Positions 6,795-14,384 of a stretch of DNA of 22,410 bases are shown here, piece by piece (within the stretch, counting starts at the first letter, position 1; every line of letters begins with the position of its first letter). The notes beneath the pieces are model-generated. The model ran no database searches. It saw only the letters and a program-made list of their open reading frames with translations, and had not been told where the DNA came from. The stretch is from assembly GCA_002429085.1 (NCBI GenBank), contig DIYR01000202.1, positions 1 to 22,410 on the forward strand. The letters are read 5' to 3'. This DNA comes from Flavobacteriales bacterium UBA6049. GTDB taxonomy: Bacteria; Bacteroidota; Bacteroidia; Flavobacteriales_G; Salibacteraceae. Position numbers and translations under genes: made by a program.

Positions 6795-7817
6795 GTGAAT
6801 ACTAGGAGGAGATTCATAAAAAAGAGTGGGTTGGGAGTTTTAGCTCTTACCATTCCAGTAGAATTTGAACTATTCTCAAAAGCAATAAACATGGTGAGTA
6901 AAAAGCATTTTGAAGTAATCATTATTGGTGGTAGTTATTCAGGTTTAGCAGCTGCTATGGCACTGGGCAGAGCATTGAGAAATACGTTAGTAATTGATAG
7001 TGGAAAACCATGTAACAGGCAAACACCTCATTCCCACAACTTCTTAACTCAAGATGGAAAAACACCTCAAGAAATAGCTACACTTGGTAAACAACAAGTA
7101 GCTAATTATAGCACTATTCACTTTTTTGATGGATTAGCTGTAAACGGAACAAAAACCAAGAATGGCTTTGATATTCAAACCTCATCTGGCGAAGTTTTCT
7201 CTGCATCTAAATTAGTGTTTGCCACAGGTATTAAAGATCTAATACCTAAGATTAATGGATTTAAGGAGTCTTGGGGAATCTCTGTTCTTCATTGTCCTTA
7301 TTGCCATGGATACGAAGTAAGAAATGAGCAAACAGGAATTTTAGGGAATGGAGACTATGGTTTTGAGTTCTCTACTTTCATTTCAAACTGGACTCCATAT
7401 CTAACACTATTTACCAATGGTAAATCAACGTTAACCAAGGAACAATCAACTAGACTAAAGAATCGCGGAATTAACGTTATCGAAAAGGAAGTTAAAGAGT
7501 TGAACCATACTAAAGGCTATGTTGAACATGTGGTGTTTAACGATGGAACTAAAATGGAGGTTAAGGCTATTTATTCTAGTCTACCTTTTGAACAACACTG
7601 TACTATTCCAGAACAACTAGGCTGTGAATTAACCGAAGAGGGATACATTAAAACAGATGATCTGCAGAGAGTGAGTATTCCGAATATCTATGCATGTGGA
7701 GATAGTACTACAAGAATGAGAACGGTAGCAAACGCAGTTTCTATGGGGACTACTGCTGGAATGATGTTGAATAAAGAGTTTGTATTTGAAAACTTTAAGG
7801 CTACCGAAAATGAGTGA
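6795..7817 (+). CDS. Thioredoxin-reductase-like NAD(P)/FAD-dependent oxidoreductase with Tat-like N-terminus
   Basis: A flavoprotein of the pyridine nucleotide-disulfide family. Core landmarks are the FAD-binding IIIGGSYSGLAAAMALGR, the redox pair in LHCPYCHGYEVR (CxxC), the NAD(P)-binding GILGNGDYG, and the C-terminal FAD motif NIYACGDSTTRMRTVANAV. The core would start at ATG 6891 (308 residues), typical for the family. I chose GTG 6795 (340 residues) because the extra stretch reads NTRRRFIKKSGLGVLALTIP, a good twin-arginine signal pattern followed by a short hydrophobic segment. The frame is actually open back to the AraC stop at 6716, but the residues encoded there look non-coding. Whether it is exported is uncertain. 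It overlaps the methyltransferase start by 8 bases, so the two are translationally coupled. It could reduce a small thioredoxin-like partner or a low-molecular-weight disulfide. Confidence 0.85.
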   Translation: MNTRRRFIKKSGLGVLALTIPVEFELFSKAINMVSKKHFEVIIIGGSYSGLAAAMALGRALRNTLVIDSGKPCNRQTPHSHNFLTQDGKTPQEIATLGKQQVANYSTIHFFDGLAVNGTKTKNGFDIQTSSGEVFSASKLVFATGIKDLIPKINGFKESWGISVLHCPYCHGYEVRNEQTGILGNGDYGFEFSTFISNWTPYLTLFTNGKSTLTKEQSTRLKNRGINVIEKEVKELNHTKGYVEHVVFNDGTKMEVKAIYSSLPFEQHCTIPEQLGCELTEEGYIKTDDLQRVSIPNIYACGDSTTRMRTVANAVSMGTTAGMMLNKEFVFENFKATENE

Positions 7818-8430
7818 TGCATGGTTGAAAAGGTGGGATAACAGATATAAGAGCCATGAATTTGCTTATGGTATTGAGCCGAATGAATACTTCAAGGAGC
7901 AAGTTCAGAAACTGAATCTAGGAACAATTCTTTTGGGAGCTGAAGGCGAGGGACGAAATGCCGTTTATGCGGCTAAATTGGGATGGAGTACTTCAGCATT
8001 TGATATTAGCATTGAAGGAAAGAACAAAGCACTGAAGCTTGCTGATGAAAATTCATTGGTGATTGACTACCAAATAGGGCAATTACCAGATCTCAATTTT
8101 CAAGATGAATACTTTGATGCAATTGCTCTTATTTATGCTCATTTTCCACCAAGTATAAGACTTGTTTATCACAAGCTACTTTGCAAAAAGTTGAAGAAAG
8201 GTGGAACGGTGATTTTGGAGGCGTTTAGCAAGAATCATATTGCGTATAAAAATCGAAATCCTGCTGTAGGAGGCCCTTCTGACATAGATTTTTTATTCTC
8301 AATGAATAATGTGAGGGCAGATTTTAGTGGTTTTGAAATACTAGAGTTGGTAGAAAAAGAAGTTGAGTTAAGAGAAGGGCAATTTCACAATGGAACAGGT
8401 TCAGTAATAAGGTTTGTAGGGAAAAAGTAG
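7810..8430 (+). CDS. Class I SAM-dependent methyltransferase
   Basis: 206 residues from ATG 7810, the start that gives the standard N-terminus SDAWLKRWDNRYKSHEFAYG; an upstream in-frame codon at 7780 is inside the preceding gene. The SAM-binding motif I is the TehB/thiopurine-like version ILLGAEGEGRNAVYAAKLGW (about 39-58), followed by the acidic AFDIS strand end and the FDAIALIYAHF motif IV. It resembles small-molecule methyltransferases of the TehB or thiol methyltransferase type; the substrate is unknown. Overlapping the flavoprotein gene by 8 bases, it belongs to the AraC-flavoprotein-methyltransferase operon, where oxidation or reduction and methylation of the same compound is an appealing but unproven idea. 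No hairpin terminator is obvious behind it. Confidence 0.9.
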   Translation: MSDAWLKRWDNRYKSHEFAYGIEPNEYFKEQVQKLNLGTILLGAEGEGRNAVYAAKLGWSTSAFDISIEGKNKALKLADENSLVIDYQIGQLPDLNFQDEYFDAIALIYAHFPPSIRLVYHKLLCKKLKKGGTVILEAFSKNHIAYKNRNPAVGGPSDIDFLFSMNNVRADFSGFEILELVEKEVELREGQFHNGTGSVIRFVGKK

Positions 8431-8630
8431 AGTAAGCCTTTTAGATAAATAGATCGGTTTATGTTCCTGGCAAACTTATTTGATTGCTAGATTAGATTTC
8501 TTGTTTTACCCATCAGTTTTGCGGTGAGATATTGCGTTTTTTCGCAGTTTATGAATTGTTTTGCAAATGCTCTAAGAGTGCTTGAAAAATTTGTGGAAGC
8601 AAACAATACCTCAATTAAAACACAATAAAA

Positions 8631-9830
8631 ATGGATACAAAGGTTCCGGTTATCATCTTAAATGGATTCCTTGGATCGGGTAAAACAACCATGTTCAGAA
8701 ATCTTCTTGCTCAGTCTAAGAAAAAGAACATTGCTACTTGTGCAATTGTCAACGATATGAGTGAGTTAGATGTAGACGGGGAGCTGATTGCAAATACAGA
8801 TATCGCTGAAGAAAATAGTAGTATCATGGAGTCTATTCATTCCTGTGTTTTGAGTAGCAAGAAAGGAATTGAGAAGTTAGATGAAGCGCTCCACCGTTTG
8901 TTGAATAATCATAGCCCAGAGCTTATCATTGTTGAAACCTCTGGTAGTTGTCATCCAATGCCATTAATAGAGTATTTCAAAGAGCAAACAGATGTAGAAC
9001 TTACAGGTGTATTTGTGTTGGTAGATAGTTTGATGTTGGCGCACGATTACAATTATGGAAAGAACCTAGTGCCTGCTATGCAACGTAATTTGTCTGAGGG
9101 TAAACGAGATACCGTGAATTTGTTGGTAGAACAGATTATGTTCTGTAGCCATTTGATTCTAACAAAATCCGATCGTATCGAAGAAGATATGTTACCACAT
9201 ATTTCGGCAAGCATTAAAGCAATAAACCCTTTTGTTTCAACCTATTCTGTTCTTTTTGGAAATCTGGAGATAGAGTCGTTGTTTGAGTTGAAAGAATATG
9301 ATTATTACAAAGTAGCTCAATTAGTAGACGAGCTCAAACCAGTGCTAGAGTCAGAAGAGCATGAAGATAGGCCTTACAATTTGGCAACAAGAGTTATTAA
9401 AGACGATCGCCCTTTTCATCCCAAACGATTGTGGGATGCGTGTCATAAACACCTAGATCAGCGTATTTATAGAAGTAAAGGATTCTTTTGGTTAGCTAGT
9501 AGAGATAAGCACTCACTTCTATGGAATCAGGCAGCGGGAGGAATTAGCCTCGAGATTATAGGTACTTGGAGAGCAGGAATTGTTGAAGATGATAATCACG
9601 GAATTTCTGATTTTGAAATCCAAGAATTGAAGAAGTTACTAGCGAAAGAAGGGGGGCGGTTTGGAGATCGTAAATGTGATCTAACGGTTATTGGAGATCG
9701 TGATCAAGTTGATAGGTTTACGGATGCTTTAAAAGCAAGCTTTTTAACAGACGATGAAATTAAACTGTGGGAAGAAGGAGTAGAATTTGATGATCCTTGG
9801 CCGAAGAATATTGCTCGATTGAGTACTTGA
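8631..9830 (+). CDS. CobW/COG0523 family GTP-binding protein lacking the CxCC motif
   Basis: 399 residues, a G3E-family P-loop GTPase. Walker A is GFLGSGKTT (12-20), the conserved NDMSELDVDGELI segment (41-53) follows, then VETSGSCHPMP as the equivalent of the family ESSG/P motif, and LTKSD as the guanine-specificity element. The C-terminal CobW domain has RPFHPKRLWDAC and SKGFFWLASR, typical of the NDMSE subgroup linked to metal, often zinc, homeostasis. The family's metal-binding CxCC (normally GCICCT) aligns with C72-V-L-S75 in SIHSCVLSS, so two of the three cysteines are gone. It may be a GTPase that no longer ferries zinc, or may bind metal differently. It stands alone, with 200 bases before it and its own terminator. 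Confidence 0.93.
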   Translation: MDTKVPVIILNGFLGSGKTTMFRNLLAQSKKKNIATCAIVNDMSELDVDGELIANTDIAEENSSIMESIHSCVLSSKKGIEKLDEALHRLLNNHSPELIIVETSGSCHPMPLIEYFKEQTDVELTGVFVLVDSLMLAHDYNYGKNLVPAMQRNLSEGKRDTVNLLVEQIMFCSHLILTKSDRIEEDMLPHISASIKAINPFVSTYSVLFGNLEIESLFELKEYDYYKVAQLVDELKPVLESEEHEDRPYNLATRVIKDDRPFHPKRLWDACHKHLDQRIYRSKGFFWLASRDKHSLLWNQAAGGISLEIIGTWRAGIVEDDNHGISDFEIQELKKLLAKEGGRFGDRKCDLTVIGDRDQVDRFTDALKASFLTDDEIKLWEEGVEFDDPWPKNIARLST

Positions 9831-9896
9831 TGTGAATAAGGATCGTCTATTGTATAGTAAGAGATAAAAATCAAAACGGAGTTACATTTAAAGAAC

Positions 9897-9925
9897 AGTC
9901 CTAGCTAAATGCTGGGACTTTTTGT
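9897..9925 (+). terminator. Rho-independent terminator after the GTPase gene
   Basis: AGTCCTAGC pairs with GCTGGGACT (one G-T wobble) around a TAAAT loop, followed by five T. It lies 66 bases after the stop. Confidence 0.85.
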
Positions 9926-10068
9926 TTGATCAAAATAGTTTTTGAGCAACCAAATCGCATTTCCTTATTCTGCTATTGATTTATATGATGGATGAATGTT
10001 AAAGAAATTGCAACTTTATTGGTATCATTAGCTGTTTTCAATTGTAGAACTTACTAAAAACAAGGGCA

Positions 10069-11610
10069 ATGTTTGATTTAGAAATGATAAAATCGGTTTA
10101 TGCCAGCTATCCAGAGCGTATTGCTGCGGCCAGAAAAGCAGTTGGAAAACCGTTAACCTTAGCAGAGAAGATTTTATATGCTCACTTATGGGATGGTGAT
10201 GCAACCACAGCCCACGAAAGAGGAAAGTCATATGTAGATTTTGCTCCGGATCGTGTAGCCATGCAAGATGCTACGGCACAGATGGCTTTACTGCAATTTA
10301 TGCAAGCGGGTAAAAAGAAAGCAGCTGTGCCATCAACTGTTCATTGCGATCACTTAATTCAAGCAAGAATAGGGGCAAGTGCCGATTTACAGGAGGCCAT
10401 GAATAAAAGCTCTGAAGTATTCAATTTTTTAGAGAGTGTTTCAGATAAATATGGGATAGGGTTTTGGAAACCTGGGGCAGGAATCATCCACCAGGTAGTA
10501 CTCGAGAACTATGCATTTCCTGGCGGGATGATGATTGGAACCGATTCCCATACCGTAAATGCAGGTGGACTAGGAATGGTGGCTGTAGGTGTTGGTGGTG
10601 CCGATGCCGTAGATGTAATGGCTGGAATGCCATGGGAGTTGAAATTTCCGAAATTGATTGGAGTGAAACTAACTGGTAAAATGAATGGTTGGACTGCTCC
10701 AAAAGATGTCATTTTAAAAGTGGCTGGAATCTTAACCGTTAAAGGTGGAACAGGAAGCATTGTTGAATACTTTGGTGAAGGAGCGGAATCATTATCCGCA
10801 ACCGGTAAAGGAACCATTTGTAATATGGGGGCTGAAATTGGAGCAACTACTTCAACTTTTGGTTATGATGATTCAATGCGCAGATACCTGAAAGCTACTG
10901 ACAGAGAAGAGGTGGTTGACATGGCTGATGAGATTGCAGAGCATTTGACGGGCGATGCTGAGGTATATGCTAATCCCGAGCAGTATTTTGATCAAGTTAT
11001 TGAGATCAATTTAGATGAGTTAACTCCACACTTAAACGGACCATTTACGCCAGACTTGGCAACTCCAGTAGCTGAAATGAAAGAAAAAGCAGCTGCAAAC
11101 GATTGGCCAACAGATATTGAATGGGCTCTAATAGGCTCTTGTACCAACTCATCTTACGAAGATTTAACCAGAGCAGCTTCCATTGTAGAAGACGCAGTAA
11201 GTAAAGGGGTAAAACCTAAGGCCATATTAGGTATCAATCCGGGTTCTGAACAGGTTCGCTACACAGCCGAAAGAGATGGTTTGTTAGATACTTTTATGAA
11301 GTTCGAATCGGCTAAAATCTTTACCAATGCTTGTGGACCATGTATAGGCCAATGGGCGAGGGCAGGAGCAGAGAAGCAAGAGAAGAATTCTATTGTACAC
11401 TCCTTCAACAGAAACTTTGCGAAGCGAGCAGATGGTAATCCAAATACACACGCATTTGTTGGTTCGCCAGAAATGGTTGCAGCCATTGCAATTTCAGGTA
11501 AGCTAGATTTTAACCCAATTACAGATTCGCTAACAAACGAAAATGGTGAAGCTGTGAAGTTAGCAGAGCCAACAGGAATAGAGCTTCCAGAAAAAGGATT
11601 TGATGTATAA
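10069..11610 (+). CDS. acnA: Aconitase A, domains 1-3 part (up to the premature stop)
   Basis: 513 residues carrying the 4Fe-4S catalytic core: TVHCDHLIQ, the GTDSHTVNAGGLG motif, cluster ligands C358 (IGSCTNSS), C422 and C425 (CGPCIGQW), and the conserved ending PITDSLTNENG. If translation ends at 11610 the product lacks the swivel domain that supplies substrate-binding Arg and the catalytic Ser, so it could not act alone. The start at ATG 10069 gives the usual N-terminus for Bacteroidota AcnA. Confidence 0.85.
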   Translation: MFDLEMIKSVYASYPERIAAARKAVGKPLTLAEKILYAHLWDGDATTAHERGKSYVDFAPDRVAMQDATAQMALLQFMQAGKKKAAVPSTVHCDHLIQARIGASADLQEAMNKSSEVFNFLESVSDKYGIGFWKPGAGIIHQVVLENYAFPGGMMIGTDSHTVNAGGLGMVAVGVGGADAVDVMAGMPWELKFPKLIGVKLTGKMNGWTAPKDVILKVAGILTVKGGTGSIVEYFGEGAESLSATGKGTICNMGAEIGATTSTFGYDDSMRRYLKATDREEVVDMADEIAEHLTGDAEVYANPEQYFDQVIEINLDELTPHLNGPFTPDLATPVAEMKEKAAANDWPTDIEWALIGSCTNSSYEDLTRAASIVEDAVSKGVKPKAILGINPGSEQVRYTAERDGLLDTFMKFESAKIFTNACGPCIGQWARAGAEKQEKNSIVHSFNRNFAKRADGNPNTHAFVGSPEMVAAIAISGKLDFNPITDSLTNENGEAVKLAEPTGIELPEKGFDV

Positions 11611-11742
11611 GATAATGGCTATGAGTCACCAGCTGAGGATGGCGCAAGCGTAGAAGTAGTTGTAAAACCAGATTCTGAAAGGCTGCAATTACTTACTCCA
11701 TTCGAAGCATGGAATGGACAAAATATCACTGGAGCTAAGCTG

Positions 11743-12333
11743 TTGATTAAGGCGTACGGAAAGTGTACAACAGACCACATCTCAATGGCAGGTCCTTGGT
11801 TGAGGTATCGTGGACATTTAGACAACATCTCTAACAATTGTTTAATTGGAGCAGTAAACGCGTTTGGCCAACAAACCAATGAAGTGGTGAATCAACTAAC
11901 AGGCGAGAAAATGGAAGTTCCTGCAACAGCAAGAGCTTACAAAGCAGCAGGTGTTCCATCAATCGTAGTGGGTGATCACAACTATGGCGAAGGTTCATCA
12001 CGTGAGCATGCGGCTATGGAGCCAAGACACTTAGGGGTGAAGGCCGTTATTGTAAAATCGTTTGCACGTATTCACGAAACAAACTTGAAAAAGCAAGGGA
12101 TGTTAGGTTTAACGTTTGCCAATGAACACGACTATGACAAAATCTTGGAAGCTGATACATTCAACTTCATTGATTTAGTAGATTTTGCTCCTGGCAAGCA
12201 ATTAACTCTTGAGGTAGTACATGAAGATGGTACAAAAGACACTATCTTACTGAATCATACGTATAATGCTCAGCAAATTGATTGGTTCAAAGCAGGTTCA
12301 GCATTAAACCTAATTAAACAGCAAAATGCTTAA
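11743..12333 (+). CDS. acnA: Aconitase A, swivel domain part (downstream of the premature stop)
   Basis: The same frame resumes directly after the TAA at 11611. Between the stop and the swivel core there is no in-frame ATG or GTG; the first usable initiator is TTG 11743, at the first strand of the domain (LIKAYGKCTTDHIS). That would still include the core motifs, but starts abruptly and has no visible ribosome-binding site. The first in-frame ATG (11785) would cut into the KCTTDHIS motif. Independent translation of this part is therefore doubtful. It ends normally with IDWFKAGSALN and is followed by a terminator. Confidence 0.55.
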   Translation: MIKAYGKCTTDHISMAGPWLRYRGHLDNISNNCLIGAVNAFGQQTNEVVNQLTGEKMEVPATARAYKAAGVPSIVVGDHNYGEGSSREHAAMEPRHLGVKAVIVKSFARIHETNLKKQGMLGLTFANEHDYDKILEADTFNFIDLVDFAPGKQLTLEVVHEDGTKDTILLNHTYNAQQIDWFKAGSALNLIKQQNA

Positions 12334-12366
12334 ATAGTGTTTTAATGTTATGAAATCATAAAATTG

Positions 12367-12397
12367 AAATCCTCAGTCTGATGGCTGGGGATTTTTT
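12367..12397 (+). terminator. Rho-independent terminator after acnA
   Basis: AATCCTCAG pairs with CTGGGGATT (one G-T wobble), followed by six T. It lies 34 bases after the final acnA stop. Confidence 0.85.
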
Positions 12398-12421
12398 ACT
12401 TCAAATAGTTGAATATTAAGC

Positions 12422-12429
12422 TATGTTTG
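12422..12429 (+). promoter_or_regulatory. Candidate -7 promoter element for the type IX cargo gene
   Basis: TATGTTTG matches TAnnTTTG exactly and lies 31 bases before the ATG, just downstream of the acnA terminator, where a promoter is required. No clear -33 element at standard spacing. Confidence 0.5.
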
Positions 12430-12460
12430 CATTCGTAATTAACTACAATCTCACAAACCT

Positions 12461-14242
12461 ATGTTTACTCAACTATTCAATCGTCTACCAACTATTATTT
12501 GCCTATCAACCACTCTGTTTTTTTTCAGTGAAACCACTTTTGGGCAATGTAGTGTTGAGATTCTAAACACTACAGCAGATACTTTAGAAATTCCCTGTGG
12601 AACCTCTGTACAATTGGAGAGAGATAGTTTAGGAAGTATCCCTTTATCAGACATGTTCAATGGTTCAACATCTACTGGAATTTGGCACACGCTTTCGGGT
12701 GGGCAGCTTGACAACCCTTGTTTACCCTCTTCTGGTGGATATCTCTGGTTTGGAGAGCTTTCAGCAAACCCAAGAGTTCTTCGTTCTAATCCAATCAACC
12801 TCTCATGCGGAGGACAAGTATGCTTTGACTTAAGATTGGCCATACAGGGACAATCATCACCTTGTGAAGGACCAGATCTGCCAGATGAAGGCGTAGCTTT
12901 TCAATATTCCATTAATAATGGAAACACTTGGGACACTATTTTTTACTTTCAACCGGATGATAATGGAAGCTTCAATGCAGCTTCACCAGGTTCTGGGGAC
13001 TATACAGGTTGGGCGAATTACTGCTTTAATATCCCTCCTGCAGCCTCAGTAGGTAATGTTGAATTTAGATGGAGTCAACAACAGGTTACTGGGAATACCT
13101 TTGATCATTGGGGGATAGACTCAATTGTAATAACAAGCAATTGCGGAAATGTTTCGGATGTTTGGAGCACTGGTGATACAACACAGTTTATATCAACAGG
13201 TAGTTTACAGACACCTGCTTTGTTCGTCATAACACGTATTTCTCAATATCTAACTGTGTTAGATACGTGTATGGATTCATTAGTTGTAAGTCCTACACCA
13301 TTAGAGATTGATTTGATGCCAAATCCTGAAATTAAATGTTTTGGAGGTAGTACAGATATAAATGCAAGTGTATCAGGTGGAACTGGTCAACAACAGTTCG
13401 AATGGTCAACTGGACAAATTGGGAGTCAATTACAACAAGTGCCCACTGGTACTTACTTTATAACAGTTACAGATAGCTCAGGATGTGTAAGTACTGACTC
13501 CATTTATTTGAATCAACCAGATTCAATCTATTCGGTTCTTACAATTCAAAATGTTTCATGTGATAGCGCAAATAACGGTGAGGTGATAGCAACTGCAATG
13601 GGAGGAACTTCTCCATACGTGATTTATTGGGATAGTTCTTTTTATGGATTTGGACCAACAGAAACATTTTCTCAATTAAGCGAAGGGGTATATCAGTATA
13701 CTATCAGAGATTTAAACAACTGTGAAAGAACAGAATCAATCGCGATTGATAATGATCACATAAGTCCGTTCATTGATTGGAATGATACCGTTTTTATGTG
13801 TGAAGGTTCATCAATTCAACTAAGTGCAGGAAACTTTGGGGCTTCTTATAATTGGAACACAGGTGAAACATCCGAAATTATTACCATTCAAACGTTTGGA
13901 GTCTACAGTGTAACTGTTACTTCAGCAGAAGGCTGTATAGGTAAAGATTCAATTGTAGTTTCAGCTGATACATGTTTAGGAACTGAAGATCTTGACTTAA
14001 GAGGTTTGAGTATTTACCCAAATCCAGTGAGTGGTCAATTGAATATTGTTTTCGATTCTGACCAAATTATCGAAGAGATTACGTTGTATAATAATAGTGG
14101 TAGTGTGGTGATGCAACAAGTATTATCTGGAGTTTCTCAATGGTCTGCTGACATTTCTAGCCTATCAGAGGGAGTTTATTTTTTAGAAGTTAAAACCACC
14201 ACAGAAAAAATCTATAGAAGCAAGGTCATTAAAATGATGTAA
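12461..14242 (+). CDS. Secreted protein with SprB-like repeats and type IX secretion C-terminal domain
   Basis: 593 residues. It has an N-terminal signal peptide, hydrophobic over about 10-24 and probably cut after FGQ at 29. Residues about 85-230 look like a reelin-type beta-sandwich (FQYSINNGNTWDTI, then HWGIDSIVI). Two SprB-type repeats follow at about 280-350 and 357-425 (CFGGSTDINASVSGGT with a TGTYFITVTDSSGC end; NNGEVIATAMGGTSPY). A third Ig/PKD-like unit spans about 434-505 (VYSVTVTSAEGC). The last about 80 residues are a type A sorting domain: LSIYPNPVSGQLNIV, then LSEGVYFLEVKT. The protein should cross the outer membrane by the type IX system and end up released or attached to the surface, perhaps in adhesion or gliding. 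Cysteine-rich repeats suggest disulfides. Monocistronic, with its own promoter element and terminator. Confidence 0.92.
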   Translation: MFTQLFNRLPTIICLSTTLFFFSETTFGQCSVEILNTTADTLEIPCGTSVQLERDSLGSIPLSDMFNGSTSTGIWHTLSGGQLDNPCLPSSGGYLWFGELSANPRVLRSNPINLSCGGQVCFDLRLAIQGQSSPCEGPDLPDEGVAFQYSINNGNTWDTIFYFQPDDNGSFNAASPGSGDYTGWANYCFNIPPAASVGNVEFRWSQQQVTGNTFDHWGIDSIVITSNCGNVSDVWSTGDTTQFISTGSLQTPALFVITRISQYLTVLDTCMDSLVVSPTPLEIDLMPNPEIKCFGGSTDINASVSGGTGQQQFEWSTGQIGSQLQQVPTGTYFITVTDSSGCVSTDSIYLNQPDSIYSVLTIQNVSCDSANNGEVIATAMGGTSPYVIYWDSSFYGFGPTETFSQLSEGVYQYTIRDLNNCERTESIAIDNDHISPFIDWNDTVFMCEGSSIQLSAGNFGASYNWNTGETSEIITIQTFGVYSVTVTSAEGCIGKDSIVVSADTCLGTEDLDLRGLSIYPNPVSGQLNIVFDSDQIIEEITLYNNSGSVVMQQVLSGVSQWSADISSLSEGVYFLEVKTTTEKIYRSKVIKMM

Positions 14243-14268
14243 TACGTTAGAGTATTATTTAATAATAC

Positions 14269-14302
14269 AAAGCCTTTTGAATTTTTTCAAAAGGCTTTTT
14301 CT
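14269..14302 (+). terminator. Rho-independent terminator after the type IX cargo gene
   Basis: AAAGCCTTTTGAA pairs with TTCAAAAGGCTTT around a short T-rich loop, followed by a T run. It is 27 bases after the stop. Confidence 0.9.
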
Positions 14303-14327
14303 TGCTTTGTACTTACTTGATTCCATG

Positions 14328-14354
14328 TTGAAGCAATCAATTTGGCTACATTTG
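14328..14354 (+). promoter_or_regulatory. Candidate promoter of the GH3 operon
   Basis: TACATTTG (14347-14354) fits the TAnnTTTG -7 element. A TTG at 14328-14330 lies 16 bases upstream, slightly short of the usual 17-23. The distance to the ATG is 30 bases. Confidence 0.5.
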
Positions 14355-14384
14355 ATTTAATACAAATCACAGTGAGTTTAAGCT

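Larger units (their letters stand above)
10069..12333 (+). pseudogene. acnA: Aconitate hydratase A, interrupted by an in-frame TAA
   Basis: The complete mitochondrial-type aconitase sequence is present in one frame: 754 codons plus the final stop, the normal family length. Codon 514 (11608-11610) is TAA, where relatives usually have Glu (GFDVEDNGY), a one-base GAA to TAA change. There is no frameshift or other damage. Catalytic features survive on both sides: GTDSHT, cluster cysteines C358, C422 and C425 before the stop; KCTTDHIS, NYGEGSSREHA (S644 equivalent) and the C-terminal GSALN after it. The stop falls at the start of the hinge linker between domains 1-3 and the swivel domain (about 513-537 in pig mitochondrial aconitase, from memory). 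It may be a recent nonsense mutation, a sequence error, readthrough, or a split enzyme. An acnB-type aconitase elsewhere in the window could cover the loss. Confidence 0.85.

Noticed and set aside
8431..8630. Zur-type operator or riboswitch upstream of the CobW GTPase
   Set aside because: Only small hairpins (such as TGCG-T6-CGCA) were seen; nothing matches a zinc-repressor box or a known riboswitch core that I could identify.
10464..10817. Open frames in other registers and on the minus strand across acnA
   Set aside because: Their translations are low-complexity, Trp/Arg- or Pro-rich shadows of the acnA frame, which has intact aconitase motifs.
11608..11610. Selenocysteine-like or reassigned stop codon reading for the acnA TAA
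   Set aside because: The codon is TAA, not TGA, no recoding structure is apparent, and other genes in the window use TAA as a normal terminator.
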